From the NCBI RefSeq assembly GCF_026230105.1, contig NC_079476.1, positions 27,146,559 to 27,210,558 on the forward strand: DNA of 64,000 nucleotides, given 5' to 3'. This document shows, in pieces, positions 13,015-24,234 of this stretch. The notes under the pieces are model-generated. The model did not search any database. It was not told where the DNA came from and saw only the letters and a program-made list of their open reading frames with translations. This stretch comes from Diorhabda sublineata. Lineage: Eukaryota; Arthropoda; Insecta; Coleoptera; Chrysomelidae. A program made the translations under genes and the position numbers. The stretch's first letter is position 1, and each line of letters begins with the position of its first letter.

Positions 13015-14370
13015 AGCTTCAATATAAGATAACTTTGTTTTTATTTTTTACCATAAGTTTAATCGTGTAAATTACCCTTTTAGCAATGTATTAAAAGTTT
13101 TTCTCGTTATTATTTTAATTATGTGGCAGACCTGCCGTGCTTCAAATTCGCCGCGGGAATTCTCGACAATATATAAATAAATTTTTCGACTAAACGTTTA
13201 TGTCGAACCATGCTGTATTCCACTTTATAAAAAGTAACATACGGAAAAAATTGATTCATTACGTTGGATAATATAAGTGGTATTTTTTTATTTATAAATA
13301 TGGGATGTTCGCAAAAATGTATTGGTACAATTGGTTGTCGAAAATGTCACTTACAATCAAGTTATTAACATATGATTCTGATGATTTAACGAATCTAAGA
13401 TATTTTTCTTTTTTTTAATAAAACTTTAGGTAGAAATTCAGACATTACGAGTACTATAAATATTAGAAGGATGTCAATATAATGAATGTGTGTCGTATCA
13501 GTAACGTTTCGTCATTAAATTAATCAAATGACATCAATACTCATTTTTCTGAATAACAGAAATTTTTTGAAAATGAAGAAAAAATAAATAAACTATTTCA
13601 TTTATCAATAAACTTCTTCGGGTTAATGTCTTGGGCACAATTTTACAAATGAAGTTCAAACTCCAAACGTCACTTTAAACAATAGATTTTTTCACGTTTT
13701 ATAGATGGCGTTTACCGAGAAACTTCGCTTTAAACGTTAGGGGGTTGTTTAAACTTCAGTTCAGATCAGAACTTGTACACATTTTTACGATATTATTAAT
13801 AATTTTGGTGAAATCATTGGAAATTTGCTTTTTATGTTTTATCAACTCGACGATGATGATGAAGAAATTATCAAAATTGTTGACGCATAGAGAAAACAAA
13901 ACAGTTATTCGTCCTAGTACAAATTTTTAAATTTATTTTTTAAATTTTAAATTTTTAAATTATTGTATTAAAAACATGACAGTTTTTGTTATTTTCATCA
14001 TCCGTTGCCAAACCATTTTTCTTTTTGTTCCAAGTTCACTTTTTTGGATTTGACCGTTCCTTTGTATTTCTTCACAAAGTTAACCATTGCTTCATTTCCA
14101 GAGAAATTGAACCAACATTTTTTGTTTATAAAACTTTCTTAAGCGATTCAACTTTAAAACAAATATCGTAAAATTTTTGTTTATTCTTGGTTTAAACTAG
14201 AGTTTAAACTCAAGTTTTTTTATCCCAATTAACGTTACTAAAGTCAACACCAGATCTTTTGATGAAATTAATAAACTGTCAACAACTGTAGACATAATTT
14301 TTTGGAGAGGATACTTCTTTATTTTATTAGTATTATAATTTTTAATGTTTCTAGTTGTTAACACGCTTGT
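13015..14370. other. AT-rich non-coding DNA
   Basis: No gene, RNA or transposon is recognised. The motif ATAGATGGCG occurs at about 13702, an inverted copy of the GCCATCTAT motif found at 5.7-5.9 kb. Confidence 0.45.
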
Positions 14371-14380
14371 TTTATTTCAG

Positions 14381-14478
14381 GTAAGTTTGAGCTGACCGAA
14401 CGTTTATCAGAAGATCAAGAGACCCGGCGTAACCTACTGAGATCTCATAAAGTAACCACAAAAGCTCCACCATTTTGA
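14381..14478 (+). CDS. Possible terminal coding exon of an unidentified gene
   Basis: A pyrimidine-rich tract ending TTTATTTCAG is followed by a frame that is open for 31 full codons after a split codon (GT), then TGA. The predicted peptide starts KFELTERLSEDQETRRNLL and ends KAPPF. It is charged and coding-like, unlike the Phe/Ile/Tyr/Asn-rich translations of the surrounding DNA. An AATAAA signal at 14747-14752 would fit a 3' UTR of about 270 bp. I do not recognise the protein, and no upstream exon with a matching donor (one base of a codon) was found on this strand, so this may be the end of a gene with distant exons or a pseudogene scrap. Confidence 0.35.
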
Positions 14479-14746
14479 CTTTGATAAATTAACAGCAGTT
14501 ACACAGCTGGTAACCTTTTCTTTTATTGTAGTTTTTGAATAGGTATTCGTTTTTTTTAATTATTAACATTTCGTTGTTTTACGTTTGGGTTTTTATGGGA
14601 ACCAGACGGTCACGAATAATGTTATAGTCGAAATTCAAATTTTATTAAAATCATTTGAGGAAGGTTGACCAGATGATATTACTTTGAAACTTGCTTTGAA
14701 CATTGTTTACATATTTTTATTCGTACTGTATGGTGCAAATGAAAGG

Positions 14747-14752
14747 AATAAA
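14747..14752 (+). terminator. Candidate polyadenylation signal for the 14.4-kb exon
   Basis: AATAAA in GGAATAAATT, about 270 bp after the TGA of the putative terminal exon. In AT-rich DNA this hexamer is common by chance, so it supports the exon only weakly. Confidence 0.25.
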
Positions 14753-14835
14753 TTATTTATTTATTAGTTATTAGTAGTTTTTTTAACTAGCAACAAATTT
14801 TTCGAGCTTATTAGCAATTGTGACGCAACTATTGA

Positions 14836-14860
14836 CCTAACCTAACCTGACCTAACCTAA
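14836..14860. repeat. Short CCTAA (TTAGG-type telomeric) tract
   Basis: Five pentamers in a row: CCTAA, CCTAA, CCTGA, CCTAA, CCTAA. TTAGG is the canonical insect telomere repeat, here on the minus strand. At 25 bp it is too short to be a telomere and is an interstitial tract. Two-unit versions also occur at about 43182 and 55613. Confidence 0.7.
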
Positions 14861-15102
14861 AATTTGTACTGTGGAATCATTCTGACTTCATATATCATAC
14901 AAATAGCATATATTCGAGAAATGTAAACAAAAACTACTAAGTTTTGCAAAAAATCAGTATATTGATTCAATTTTCAACAAAAAAAAACTGAGTGAAGATT
15001 TTTTCAAGGTCATCGGAACTGTGAGGGTTTAATGATACAATTACCAAAGTTTTTTATACAAGTACAATCAATCAATCAGACATATTGATATGGCTGAACA
15101 GG

Positions 15103-15174
15103 TATATAAAAACACCTACATTACCAATTAAAAACTTTAGCAATGACGTCATCACACTCGCCTAGATGACGTCA
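15103..15174 (+). promoter_or_regulatory. TATA-like module followed by two CRE palindromes
   Basis: GGTATATAAAAAC at about 15103 is followed by ATTACCAATT, and then by two perfect TGACGTCA palindromes (15144-15151 and 15167-15174), 23 bp apart. TGACGTCA is the CREB/ATF consensus. The TATA plus ATTACCAATT arrangement is shared with 35478-35512. No start codon with coding character follows here. Confidence 0.3.
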
Positions 15175-15179
15175 AAAAT

Positions 15180-15945
15180 AAAAAGGTATCCATACGAATA
15201 GCATGTTTAAAAATAATTTGCACCATATTGTATGTATTAAGTGGTTTCATAACTTAATACAAAATAATCAAAAGTTGTTTTCAGGAGCCCAGTATACAGG
15301 ATGGTTCAATAAGAGATATAGTAACAAGATTTTTTTGTATTATATAATTTTTATTTTTCTAGAAATTCAGTTAAATAATAATTAACCAATTAATTCATAT
15401 TTCATTTAACGAAACATTCATTATAATGTCTTAACTTTAATATTTATCAATTAAAAACTAATTTATATATTGAATTTTACGACTCAATCAACATTAAATC
15501 TTATTTTAGAAAATTCGTAGGTATCTTTATCACAACCATTAGAAATTTGAAATAATAAAATTAAACTGTAAAATTATACAAAATTCTTTTGAGGAATGTA
15601 GTTTCTAGAGCAATTAAAACAAATTCAAATGAATTTTCAAACATGTTATAAAGTTTTTTGAAAAGTAGAGTAATTCTAAAGCTATTATGCAAATTTATTG
15701 CTTTTCATTGGAACTCCTACATAGATTTTTGTTAATTACTTCATCAAGATCTTTAATTAAGTTAAGAATGATGATATAGAGAAGAAAAATCAAGAAATAT
15801 TCGTTTCGTTCCTTTCAAGATATAGTTCGAAAATAAGAAAGAAGAATAATGCGTGAAACACCACTTTACCGACGCCAACTAACACAGGTAGGTTAAATTA
15901 TTATAATTTTATCTTATAATAACACTGTCGGTATAAAAGGTTTAT
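15180..15945. other. AT-rich non-coding DNA
   Basis: A terminus-like TACAGGATGGTTC lies at about 15296. Nothing else was recognised. Confidence 0.4.
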
Positions 15946-15949
15946 AGTT

Positions 15950-16120
15950 TACCAAAGTTCGATGTCCTTTGAGAAGCCGATCAGGCTTGATACCTTTGAT
16001 GTCGTTAGGCAGGCTGTGGGGTTTACCCATGCGTCCTCCTCCATGCTTCTGCGGCATTCCGGATCATCCGTGATGCCCATGGTGTGAAGGTGATATCTTA
16101 GATGGCAGTGTCCGGTTAAG
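15950..16120 (-). pseudogene. Jockey-like LINE fragment (RNase H / 3' end of ORF2)
   Basis: The minus strand encodes LTGHCHLRYHLHTMGITDD, followed by PECRRSMEED and, later, a SLIGFSKDIE-like end. The LTGHC...LH.MG...D.P.C..C.EE pattern is the C-terminal RNase H region of Jockey-type non-LTR retrotransposons; one expected Cys is Ser here. The sequence jumps from MEED to the final segment, so an internal stretch is missing. It is a dead 3'-terminal fragment and no reverse-transcriptase domain remains nearby. Confidence 0.75.
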
Positions 16121-16469
16121 GTATAAAGGGTGTTCGAAATTCAATCCCAATATTTCAAGATCGAATACACAATGTTAGATGTTAAAATTTTATTCGTTTT
16201 CCTAATTTTTACACTCTCAATCATTTAATTTGTGGGAATAGAAAGTCATAAACCAAATTTAATATTATCTTTAGCTAGACCACTGTGTATATAACTATTA
16301 TAAAGTTGATGTATAATTAACTATAATCAATCAAACTCGTAATTAACGAAAAACTGGAGCTTCTACTACATTTTTTTTATTGAACTGACGTATATTCGTA
16401 GAAAAGATTTTTTAAATGTTAGTTTTAAGGTTCTTTATATTTCGTCGAAGTTTTTTTTTTTAATTATCT

Positions 16470-16770
16470 TATTGGTACCGGTCGAAGCGACGACCTTCGT
16501 TAAGCGTTCTTTGTTTCGTTACTTAGCACACAGCATCCCATCGCGAAGATGATAGTACCGGCGAGATAGTTAGTAATGTCGGCTTGCCGTTGCCGATGTT
16601 GGCCACATAGTCACGATGACGGTTGATAAGGCGATACGATGGTACTCCACCATTTTCCCCCGCGAGCCACTTCGCCATCATGCACTTTGATCGCCGCTAT
16701 CTGGATCGAAGTCACGAAGATCACGGCATGCGTGATTACTTTCGAGCACAAGTATTCTAGGCCTGATGGT
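16470..16770. other. GC-richer block of unknown origin
   Basis: About 300 bp that is much richer in GC and CpG than its surroundings, with GGTACCGGTCGAAGCGACGACC near its left end and many GATGGCGAAG-like words. Short open frames occur on the minus strand but are interrupted by stops. It may be the body or LTR of an old retroelement, but I cannot assign it. Confidence 0.3.
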
Positions 16771-16799
16771 GTACAAAGTTAGTTTTTCAAAATTTCAAA

Positions 16800-17784
16800 A
16801 AAAAAATGTTCCGAATTTCACTAGGAAAAATTTAGAGTTGTTATTATGTCATCTAATAATAGATAAAAGACAGTAGTATCAAAAAGCGAAGTTATTTTAA
16901 ATAAATTGTTATATAGATCGACAAGTTTTATAATTCATTTTGAACTGGCCTATTTCGGAAAGTACTTCTGGCACTCTCTCATCATTATTTGCCGCATTTC
17001 TTCATAACTGGTTCACTCTACAAGCCAGCGGCCCTTATATATAAATTTATTTTGGATACGGCTTTAGTAATGACTAGGTGTTTCTGAAGCAGCCATTTTG
17101 TTATTTTTAGTCGCCCCTGGATATATTTTTATAAATACTCACATTAATATATATATGTAAAATATCTTTTTTGTGTAAACACGTTAACATTAACATTCTT
17201 CAGCAAGAATTTTGATATTTATTAATTTCAATCGTCATAAAATAAAAATGGTTTTTATAACCTCAATTTATATCTTTCTTTAAAAAAAAATAGTGGAGTG
17301 AATGGGCTTTTTTACATTCTTAAGCTGTAGGATTCCTAAGAGTAATGAAGCAAACCTGTTCTTAAGATTAAATTACCTGTTAGTTCATCTATCAAGTGTG
17401 ACATAAGAAAAAAATTTGAATAAACTCAAAATACCAACAGAAATGTGTTAAAAACATTGTATATCATTGTGAAATATCAATATTAATCCGTGTATATCGG
17501 AATATGTTAAATAATGAACTATGATATTGGAATTTAACTAAGTTGAAATTTCTGGAACCGTTGGTGATATTCATACACTGTTTACACCATTACTACACTC
17601 GAAATTACACTGTCTGAAGCGCGTTTCGACAGACATTTATTCGGAGTTATTGTTCTGATGACCAGCACCTCATCTATCATCGTAACAAGGTTTCATCATC
17701 TCGTTTTTGAAAGCAAAAAAGAAACAACGAAATACAAGTAAAGTTGTAATAACCGTTTTCTAAGATTCATGTCGTGTTCTCGTA
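16800..17784. other. AT-rich non-coding DNA
   Basis: No gene or element is recognised between the GC-rich block and the mariner copy. Confidence 0.4.
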
Positions 17785-18740
17785 CGAGGATAGTTCAAGA
17801 AGTACTTGGCTTGACCTAGAGATGTCGCTAGTTGCTTTAAAACTACCCCTGTCTATACGGCAAATGTTTCAAGTTTGAAGACGACACGTTGTTTAGTATT
17901 TGTTCGCTAGCCATTGATAGTGAACGTTTTCAGTTAATTTGTAAACAATGGTCATATGATATTTGAAAGGCATTGACTCAACCAATATAAAAACTGAACT
18001 AGATTCTACTCTAGGTGATATTAATCCTTCGTTATCAAAAGTAAAATATTGGGTAGCAGAGTTTCAATGAGGTTGTACGACCTGTGAAGACGACCAGCAT
18101 CGTTGTTGTCGACCAAATGAGATGAAGACTCTAGAAAATCCACGATGATCGTCGACTGGAAATGCGCGAGCTAGCAGTTAAATTGAGCATATCAAAAAGT
18201 GAAGTACATCGTATATTAACTGAAAATTTTGACATTATAAACTTGTGCGCAATGTGGGTGTAGCGTTTGCCCAAAATGGAACATTAACAACTTCGTCAAG
18301 ATGTTTCCATTGAGTGTTTGGCAATGTTTCACAGAAATATAACTTTGTTTCAAAACCATGGATAAAACGTGGGTCCATCACTTCACTCACGATGAAAAAG
18401 AACAATCAAAACCATGGATTGAAAAGGGAGAACCGGCTCCAAAGAAACATGGTCATGGTGTTGGTTTTTTGGGATGCGCGTGGAATAATTTTGCATTGAA
18501 TATATTTAAAAAATTAAAAAACTATCAACATCGAATATTATGCAAACTTATTGCAACGTTTGAGCGGAAAAATCAAGCAAAAACTGCCGCATTTGGCAAA
18601 GAAGAAAGTGTAGTTTCATCAAGAAAATGTACCAGCTCACACATGTTTTATTGCAATGGTAAATATTTGAAAAAATGGCTCGGTTGTCAAAGATTTTCTA
18701 ACAACGAAGAGATGATGTATTTTGGGAGCTTGATCCTACC
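17785..18740 (+). mobile_element. Degenerate mariner (irritans-like), 3' part lost
   Basis: A TA (17783-17784) is followed by the mariner-type end CGAGGATAGTTCAAGAAG. The interior keeps recognisable transposase pieces. The clearest is at 18358, MDKTWVHHFTHDEKEQSKPW then EKGEPAPKK, which corresponds to the first catalytic Asp block (usually MDETWVHH) of irritans-type transposases. Further on, KKWLGCQRFSNNEE matches the region after the third catalytic residue. The blocks holding the second and third Asp are missing, and the N-terminal half has many stops and frameshifts. No right terminal repeat is evident. A fragment of the same family lies inverted at 54560-54705. Confidence 0.85.
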
Positions 18741-18825
18741 TGATATAGTTTTTGTGAGTTTTGCATCAATGAGTGATATCATTGTATTCCGGTTTATGTT
18801 ATATTGCTTATGTGCTAGTCTTTAG
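18358..18825 (+). pseudogene. Mariner transposase relic, 155 codons open
   Basis: This is the longest uninterrupted remnant of the transposase of the element starting at 17785. About residues 1-40 carry the first catalytic Asp block and the EPAPKK segment. The middle is unrelated sequence produced by frameshift or deletion. About residues 100-122 carry the LKKWL...FSNNEE segment, and the last 35 residues are beyond recognisable transposase. It lacks two of the three catalytic Asp residues and cannot be active. Confidence 0.7.
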
Positions 18826-18839
18826 AGAAAAAATCCAGT

Positions 18840-21064
18840 AGATTTAGACCAGGTGATTTAAGAGACCACTACTTTTAATTTAATAGTTGTTTTGATAATT
18901 TTTTCATGTATTTACAAACCTAGGAGCATGATTATGCTAGAATTAGCAGTTTGATTGTTAAAATATATAAATGTGGGTATAAATTGTGCCGAATTAATAC
19001 AGGGTTAACAAAGTTTTATTTTAGTTCTATTGAAGTTGAAGTGGAAACCGTTAGAAATATTTATTCAATATGTTTATAGTCTGATATGAAACATTCATAA
19101 AACCTGTTATCGCATATTCAATTTCTTATCTGTAAATATCTAAATTCAATCATAATTAAAATGAATCCGGAACATTTCGTAATGTAAATCGTTTTTTGTA
19201 AATGGTTGACAGGTAGGTAGTCTCGCTCTACACAAAATGTATATAAAAATCAAACAAACACATCATTTAACCATTTCGAAAAGATCTTTTCGTTTTTATT
19301 TTATTCTATAATTCATGAAGTCGACACCACTTCGACAACTGCTCGGAATTAGATCAATAAAAAAACGGGAATATATTAAATTATGACAAAAGATCCTAAT
19401 ACATATGTATAAAAATTGTTTCTGTGAAATATTTTAGGCCAGTTTCGTAATACGAAATTGGCAAATAATAGTAACAATTAAAAAATATATTCTTTTATTA
19501 GTACCGGGTCTAAAACATATCATCTTACTTAACGTGCTTGGTCGTACCACACATTCGAGTCAAAGTCGTAGGTACCAAAACCTACCTGTAAAAATCGAAT
19601 CAGACCCGCGTACCGAAGATCGAATAGTTGAGGTTATAACGGAGTACGATCTGCGCGGTTCGTTGCATACATCTGCGTTTTGTTTCTGCTGTTTTTGTTT
19701 CATATTGTGACATACGTTTATTTTTCCCAATAGAACAGTCAAATAGTTTTAAAAAATTGTTAGTACTTGTGTGGATATTTTCGATTTCGGATGTTCTGAT
19801 GTAAGTAGTTTTTGTACCAAAGTTTCTATATACGAGTACTTTTCATTTTAGACACCCATTAAAAGCAAACTGATAAAATCAGTAATGGTACTATTGATGC
19901 ATTAAGATCGTAAACATTATTATTATTAAACAAACAGTACGATAATCAAAAATTTAGTATTGGATCTAAAACTCTAATTTGATTGGTGCTGTGAAACTAA
20001 AATCTGTTTACCAATTATTTTTTTTATTCTAATATTAGTTTACAAATGAACGTTGATTTTATGTTCGAGGTGATGAACAAACCTTGGTAAACTTATAGTC
20101 GAAACTAGTTTTGATAGTGAGGTCAAAAATCAAAACATTTCACAATTGAAATAAGCGAAAAAATTGTCAATCTTGTTACTGCAGTAATGGCAGTTTAAAT
20201 ATAAGCAATATAGAGATAGATAGAGCAAAGAAAATACTCAACTATATTCCTGCTGCAACTAAAACTTTTAAACACTCAAGGAGTTTTGTTGATATGAACA
20301 TAGTACACTCCACCACTTTCTTTGATGAAGATGTATTTCAATTAATTACGTATTCTTTGAAAACTCCATATAGAAATTTTTATTTTTTCATCATATCGTC
20401 ATAATCTCAAATATTGACACAAGCAATAACAAGTTTTAGTCAGTTCCAATACGAAATGTTAAAATCTGACAAAGCAATGACCTTGGAGACTGCTTACAAG
20501 TAGTTTGAGCGATTTGAAGTTGGATTAAGGTTGATGGATGATCCGAATGTTATGATCATCGCTTTCTTCTTTTTTGAAATAGAAAATTTGGAACATTTTG
20601 ACACTATTCCCGACGACTTACCAGCAAGTGCCAAAAGTACTTTGATGGATACTAAAATTTGATGCTATACCTCGTATATATTGAAGATTGCATTTACATA
20701 AATTTTTAAACAACGACATTCCAATTTAATTATTTATTTTCTATACATTTTTCTGTCATTAAAAAATAATTACGGATAATTTACGTTAAGTACTTTATTC
20801 AAAAGTGAAACGAAATGTTCAGTACTACACACCCACATTTTGAAACTACTTGGTTTGAAATGACCTGATTATAGATAGACGTTTTTGTCTCAAATATTAA
20901 TAAATATGAGATAAAATTATATACTGAATTACTGGAAATTCCTCTTTAAAGTCGATATATTTGATGTACTGCATATTATACATTTAAATAATCTTTAACA
21001 AAAAATATTTGTTGCAAAAAAATTATGGAAATCATTTGTATAAATTATTTAAAAGCAAGGATTT

Positions 21065-21067
<3 letters not shown>
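18840..21067. other. AT-rich non-coding DNA with possible pseudogene scrap
   Basis: No gene is called. About 20477-20661 reads MTLETAYK, a stop, then FERFEVGLRLMDDPNVM and continues open to FDTIPDDLPASAKSTLMDTK. This is coding-like but unrecognised. A terminus-like TACAGGGTTAAC lies at about 18999; a similar end in inverted orientation lies at about 32563-32574. Confidence 0.35.

Positions 21068-21108
<41 letters not shown>
21068..21108. repeat. (AT)n microsatellite
   Basis: A 41-bp uninterrupted AT run followed by CG and a poly-T stretch. The open frame across it is a repeat artefact. Confidence 0.97.
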
Positions 21109-21109
<1 letters not shown>

Positions 21110-21402
21110 GTTTTTTTTTCTTAAACAGTACCAATAAATATTTTCTAAAAACAGGAAGTACTACGAAAACTTTCTATTGGAATTGTCGAATTTCTTTTAT
21201 GTACCTAGACCGGCGCCAAAAATTACGGTTCTGTTAAGAGTTAGATACATAGAACCGGATATTTGGTACAATATATTGAATAATAAATCATAAAGAACTA
21301 TCCTTTCATTTAAATATTTGGAAGGTCTTAACTTTAAATACTTTTAGTGAATATACAAAATTATAATAATTACGATAAAAAACGATATAAAACAATGTAG
21401 TA

Positions 21403-22050
21403 CGAGGTCTGGTTAGAAAATAAAAACTTGATAAGGGAAGATGCAGTTTAGAAGATAATATCATTGAAAGACCAACATTTCAAGAGGAAGATTCGTATGC
21501 ACAACTTCCATAGGAAGATATATGTATCTGTACAAGAAGAGGGTATGAGTGTACTGAGTCCTTCGGCCTTAGAAGAAGCCCTAGACGGGTGGGTATCTAG
21601 ATATCTTATCCATGCACGTCCCAAAGCACGTTTCCGTCACTATTATAGTATTTGTGCAGTAGCGGTTTAAATCGAATCTCAAATTTATCGTTAAATTTAA
21701 AAAAAAAAACTCCGATTCAATGCTATAAATTGCTGCAAGAGGCATATGGGGACAATTCTCTATCTCATGCTTGTGTTTTTGAGTGGTGTAAGCGCTTTAG
21801 TGAGTGCCACGAGAGCACTGAAGATGACCAGCGCCCAGGTCGACTTGTGACCGTTTCAACTCCGGAAACAGTGACCAAAATCAACCAAATTGTGTGTGCA
21901 GATCATTAAAGATATTTTACACGAGGAATTACACAAGACAAAAGTCTGTGCTAAAAAATCTGACTGTTGACCAAAAGCTCTTGCGTCAACGGGTCTGCTC
22001 AGATTTCCTTGAAACTGTTGCTCTAAAATTTTTGTTTCCAATAATGTCTT
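21403..22050 (+). mobile_element. Truncated mariner-like element, N-terminal half
   Basis: A TA (21401-21402) and the end CGAGGTCTGGTTAGAAAATA mark the left border. The frame from about 21715 encodes PIQCYKLLQEAYGDNSLSHA followed by VFEWCKRFSE...EDDQRPGRLVTVSTPETVTKIN, the HTH (HTH_48) DNA-binding half and linker of a mariner-type transposase. A piece matching the start of the catalytic region (TKVCAK...) follows in another frame before the similarity stops at about 22050. There is no catalytic triad and no right end. It is a 5' fragment of a full element of about 1.3 kb. Confidence 0.82.
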
Positions 22051-22059
22051 GACAATACG

Positions 22060-22685
22060 CGAATTTCATATTTTTCACACTCAATTATTTACATATATGA
22101 CAAACAAAAGATATAAAAATTGAAGTATAACTATAAGTGTTTTAGAATCTTTTTTCCTTGTATTGCAACCTTGCAGAATAATTCTTTATATTCGATTTAT
22201 TGCAATCGGGGTAGTATTATGTTTTAATCTATAGTTTCTAATCACCATCATAACTATTGCTCAAGGAAAATTCTTGTAAACATTATCAACAAATAACAAT
22301 TATTATTGTGAAATAGCATTGTTGTTGGTGACATAATTCAATTATCTCAGGTTGATTGATTGATACCTTGAAACAAACTTAGTAGCGAGTACAATTTGTT
22401 ATTTTATCATTGAATGTTTTACAACGTATCATAATAGTCGCTAATTATGTTGTGAATTCAACAGTTTTTACAGTTTTTGTATATTATCTTATTTCCTTAT
22501 TCGTTTCATCACCGCAGTCTTCTAGGGTTGATGGAACGAAAGGGTATCAAATATTCAAATTCGTTGAGAATACTATAATTCACTTTGTTTTTCTATACAG
22601 AGTTATCAATTGGTCCTAGATTCGAAGGGAAATTACATTTGGCAACACTTCATATTCAGGAAAAGTTTGACATCGTCGGAATTTC
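22060..22685. other. AT-rich non-coding DNA
   Basis: Nothing recognised between the mariner fragment and the foldback. Confidence 0.4.
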
Positions 22686-22689
22686 CTGT

Positions 22690-23108
22690 GCTCTCCCCTC
22701 GAAATACCAGTTTTTTTATAAGTCAATGAGTTTTCTATTCGTTGAAATTTCTACTTTCTCAGAGTAATTAAAAAGAATTACCATCACTATGGTAAATTTT
22801 CTTAGAAAAGCCAAAAAATAAATGTATCCGTATCCGAAAATTTTCTCTTGTACAATTTTTAGTTCATAATCAAAATTTAATTCTCTTATTAAAGACAAAC
22901 GAGATATTTCATGTGCTATTCATAGTTGATTATCCAAATTATCCAAAAAAAAATTTATATGGGAGTTTTTACGTTTTTTTTGCTTTTTCGAGAGAGTTCA
23001 CAATAGTGATGGTAATATTTTTTTACACCATCAGAAAGTAGAGATTTCACAAAACAAAAAACTCGCCACTTTTTAAAAAAAGCTGATATTTCGATAGGAG
23101 AATTTAAG
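22690..23108. repeat. Degenerate foldback element, arms about 110 bp
   Basis: The left arm (about 22690-22797) contains TTTCTACTTTCTCAGAG and ATTACCATCACTAT. The reverse complement is matched, with gaps, by the right arm (about 23000-23108: ATAGTGATGGTAAT, then CAGAAAGTAGAGATTTC, then GATATTTCG.TAGGAGA). The loop is about 200 bp of AT-rich DNA. No coding sequence is present. This is an old MITE or foldback insertion. Confidence 0.65.
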
Positions 23109-23109
23109 A

Positions 23110-23655
23110 TTAAAAATTAAATTTCTTTTTCACCTAACCAAATTTCGTGTTTTTCGTGAATAATAGAAATAACCAAAAATTTTGTTATTTCATTTTTTGA
23201 CAAAAATTTCGATGTTATTTAGAAAAAATTCATAGAAAAGTTGTAGATCTTTTTATTACCTACAACCTTGCTAATTAATTTTTTTCCATAAGACATGTAG
23301 TTCTGCTAGAAATCGAAATAAACCGTTTTTACTCTTAAAAACTCACCCCCTCGAGACCTCATATCGCTCGTAAATTATTATTGTACCTTTCAGTTTTATT
23401 ATATTCTCCTCCTTTTCCAATAAGTTCCACCTTATTATTATTTTTTTCACTTATTATTATATTTAGAAGCTTCTACCTTTGTCTACATGCTCATACTAAA
23501 ACAAGCTATTTTTTTATTATTTTTTTCTATGTTTTATACTTCTATATTTATCAGAATTTTTCTCTATATTAGAAACCTATTTCAGGGGGTAAACCTTTTA
23601 TGTTTAAATAAACGAAACACCTTTATATATGGTGTCGAAACTCCATTTAATGCAA
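23110..23655. other. AT-rich non-coding DNA
   Basis: Poly-T-rich stretches. No feature recognised. Confidence 0.4.
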
Positions 23656-23659
23656 TTGC

Positions 23660-24205
23660 TTGAAAATTCACACGAATAAATCGTCTTTACAGCAACTTGC
23701 TATTCCAAATGGGAGTTTAATAGTCGGTAAACACGAAGTTTTTGAAAAAAAATGCTGGTTTCAGTATTTCCATAAAAGAAAAATTCACCACAACGTTTAT
23801 CTCACTGCATATCTAGATCTAATCAATATCGAATTCGAATACTTTCGGGTTGTCCACAGAAGTATCACCAACATTTTCAAAAGGATAAGTAATTTCGATA
23901 AAATGCTTCACAAAATTAAAAAAATACAACTTTTCATTTATCCTTTTAATTTAAATTCACATTTGAAGTTATTTAGATACAAATTAAATCAAAATTTTTG
24001 TTTGATGTCGTACCAAATATCAACCAAAGAGTCTATAAAGAAATTTCAAAGTTGCATGAGCACTACTAGAGCGTTGATGCTATTAATTGACAAGGATTTA
24101 GAAAGTTTGGTAGTTCGTTTTCGATCTCGGTCGTCTCTTAATAACCAAGCCTACAAAGTTGCAGTCTCTGATTTTAACCTCTCAAGAAGTTCATCAAGAG
24201 CCTAG
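23660..24205 (+). other. 181-codon open frame, function unknown, doubtful
   Basis: A long open frame for DNA this AT-rich. The start codon used is TTG rather than ATG; the first internal ATG is at codon 87. Composition is rich in Lys, Asn, Phe, Ile and Ser, as expected from random AT-rich sequence, except for the last third, which is more balanced (STTRALMLLIDKDLESLVVR). No domain, signal or neighbour links it to a family. It directly precedes the decayed DD41D transposon at 24.2 kb. It could be chance or a retroelement relic. Confidence 0.15.
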
Positions 24206-24234
24206 CTTGGTTGGATAAATGTACTCGTGGAGTT

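Noticed and set aside
18358..18825. Domesticated mariner gene (SETMAR-like)
   Set aside because: Two catalytic blocks are lost through frameshifts, the flanking pieces of the same element are full of stops, and no host domain is fused to it.
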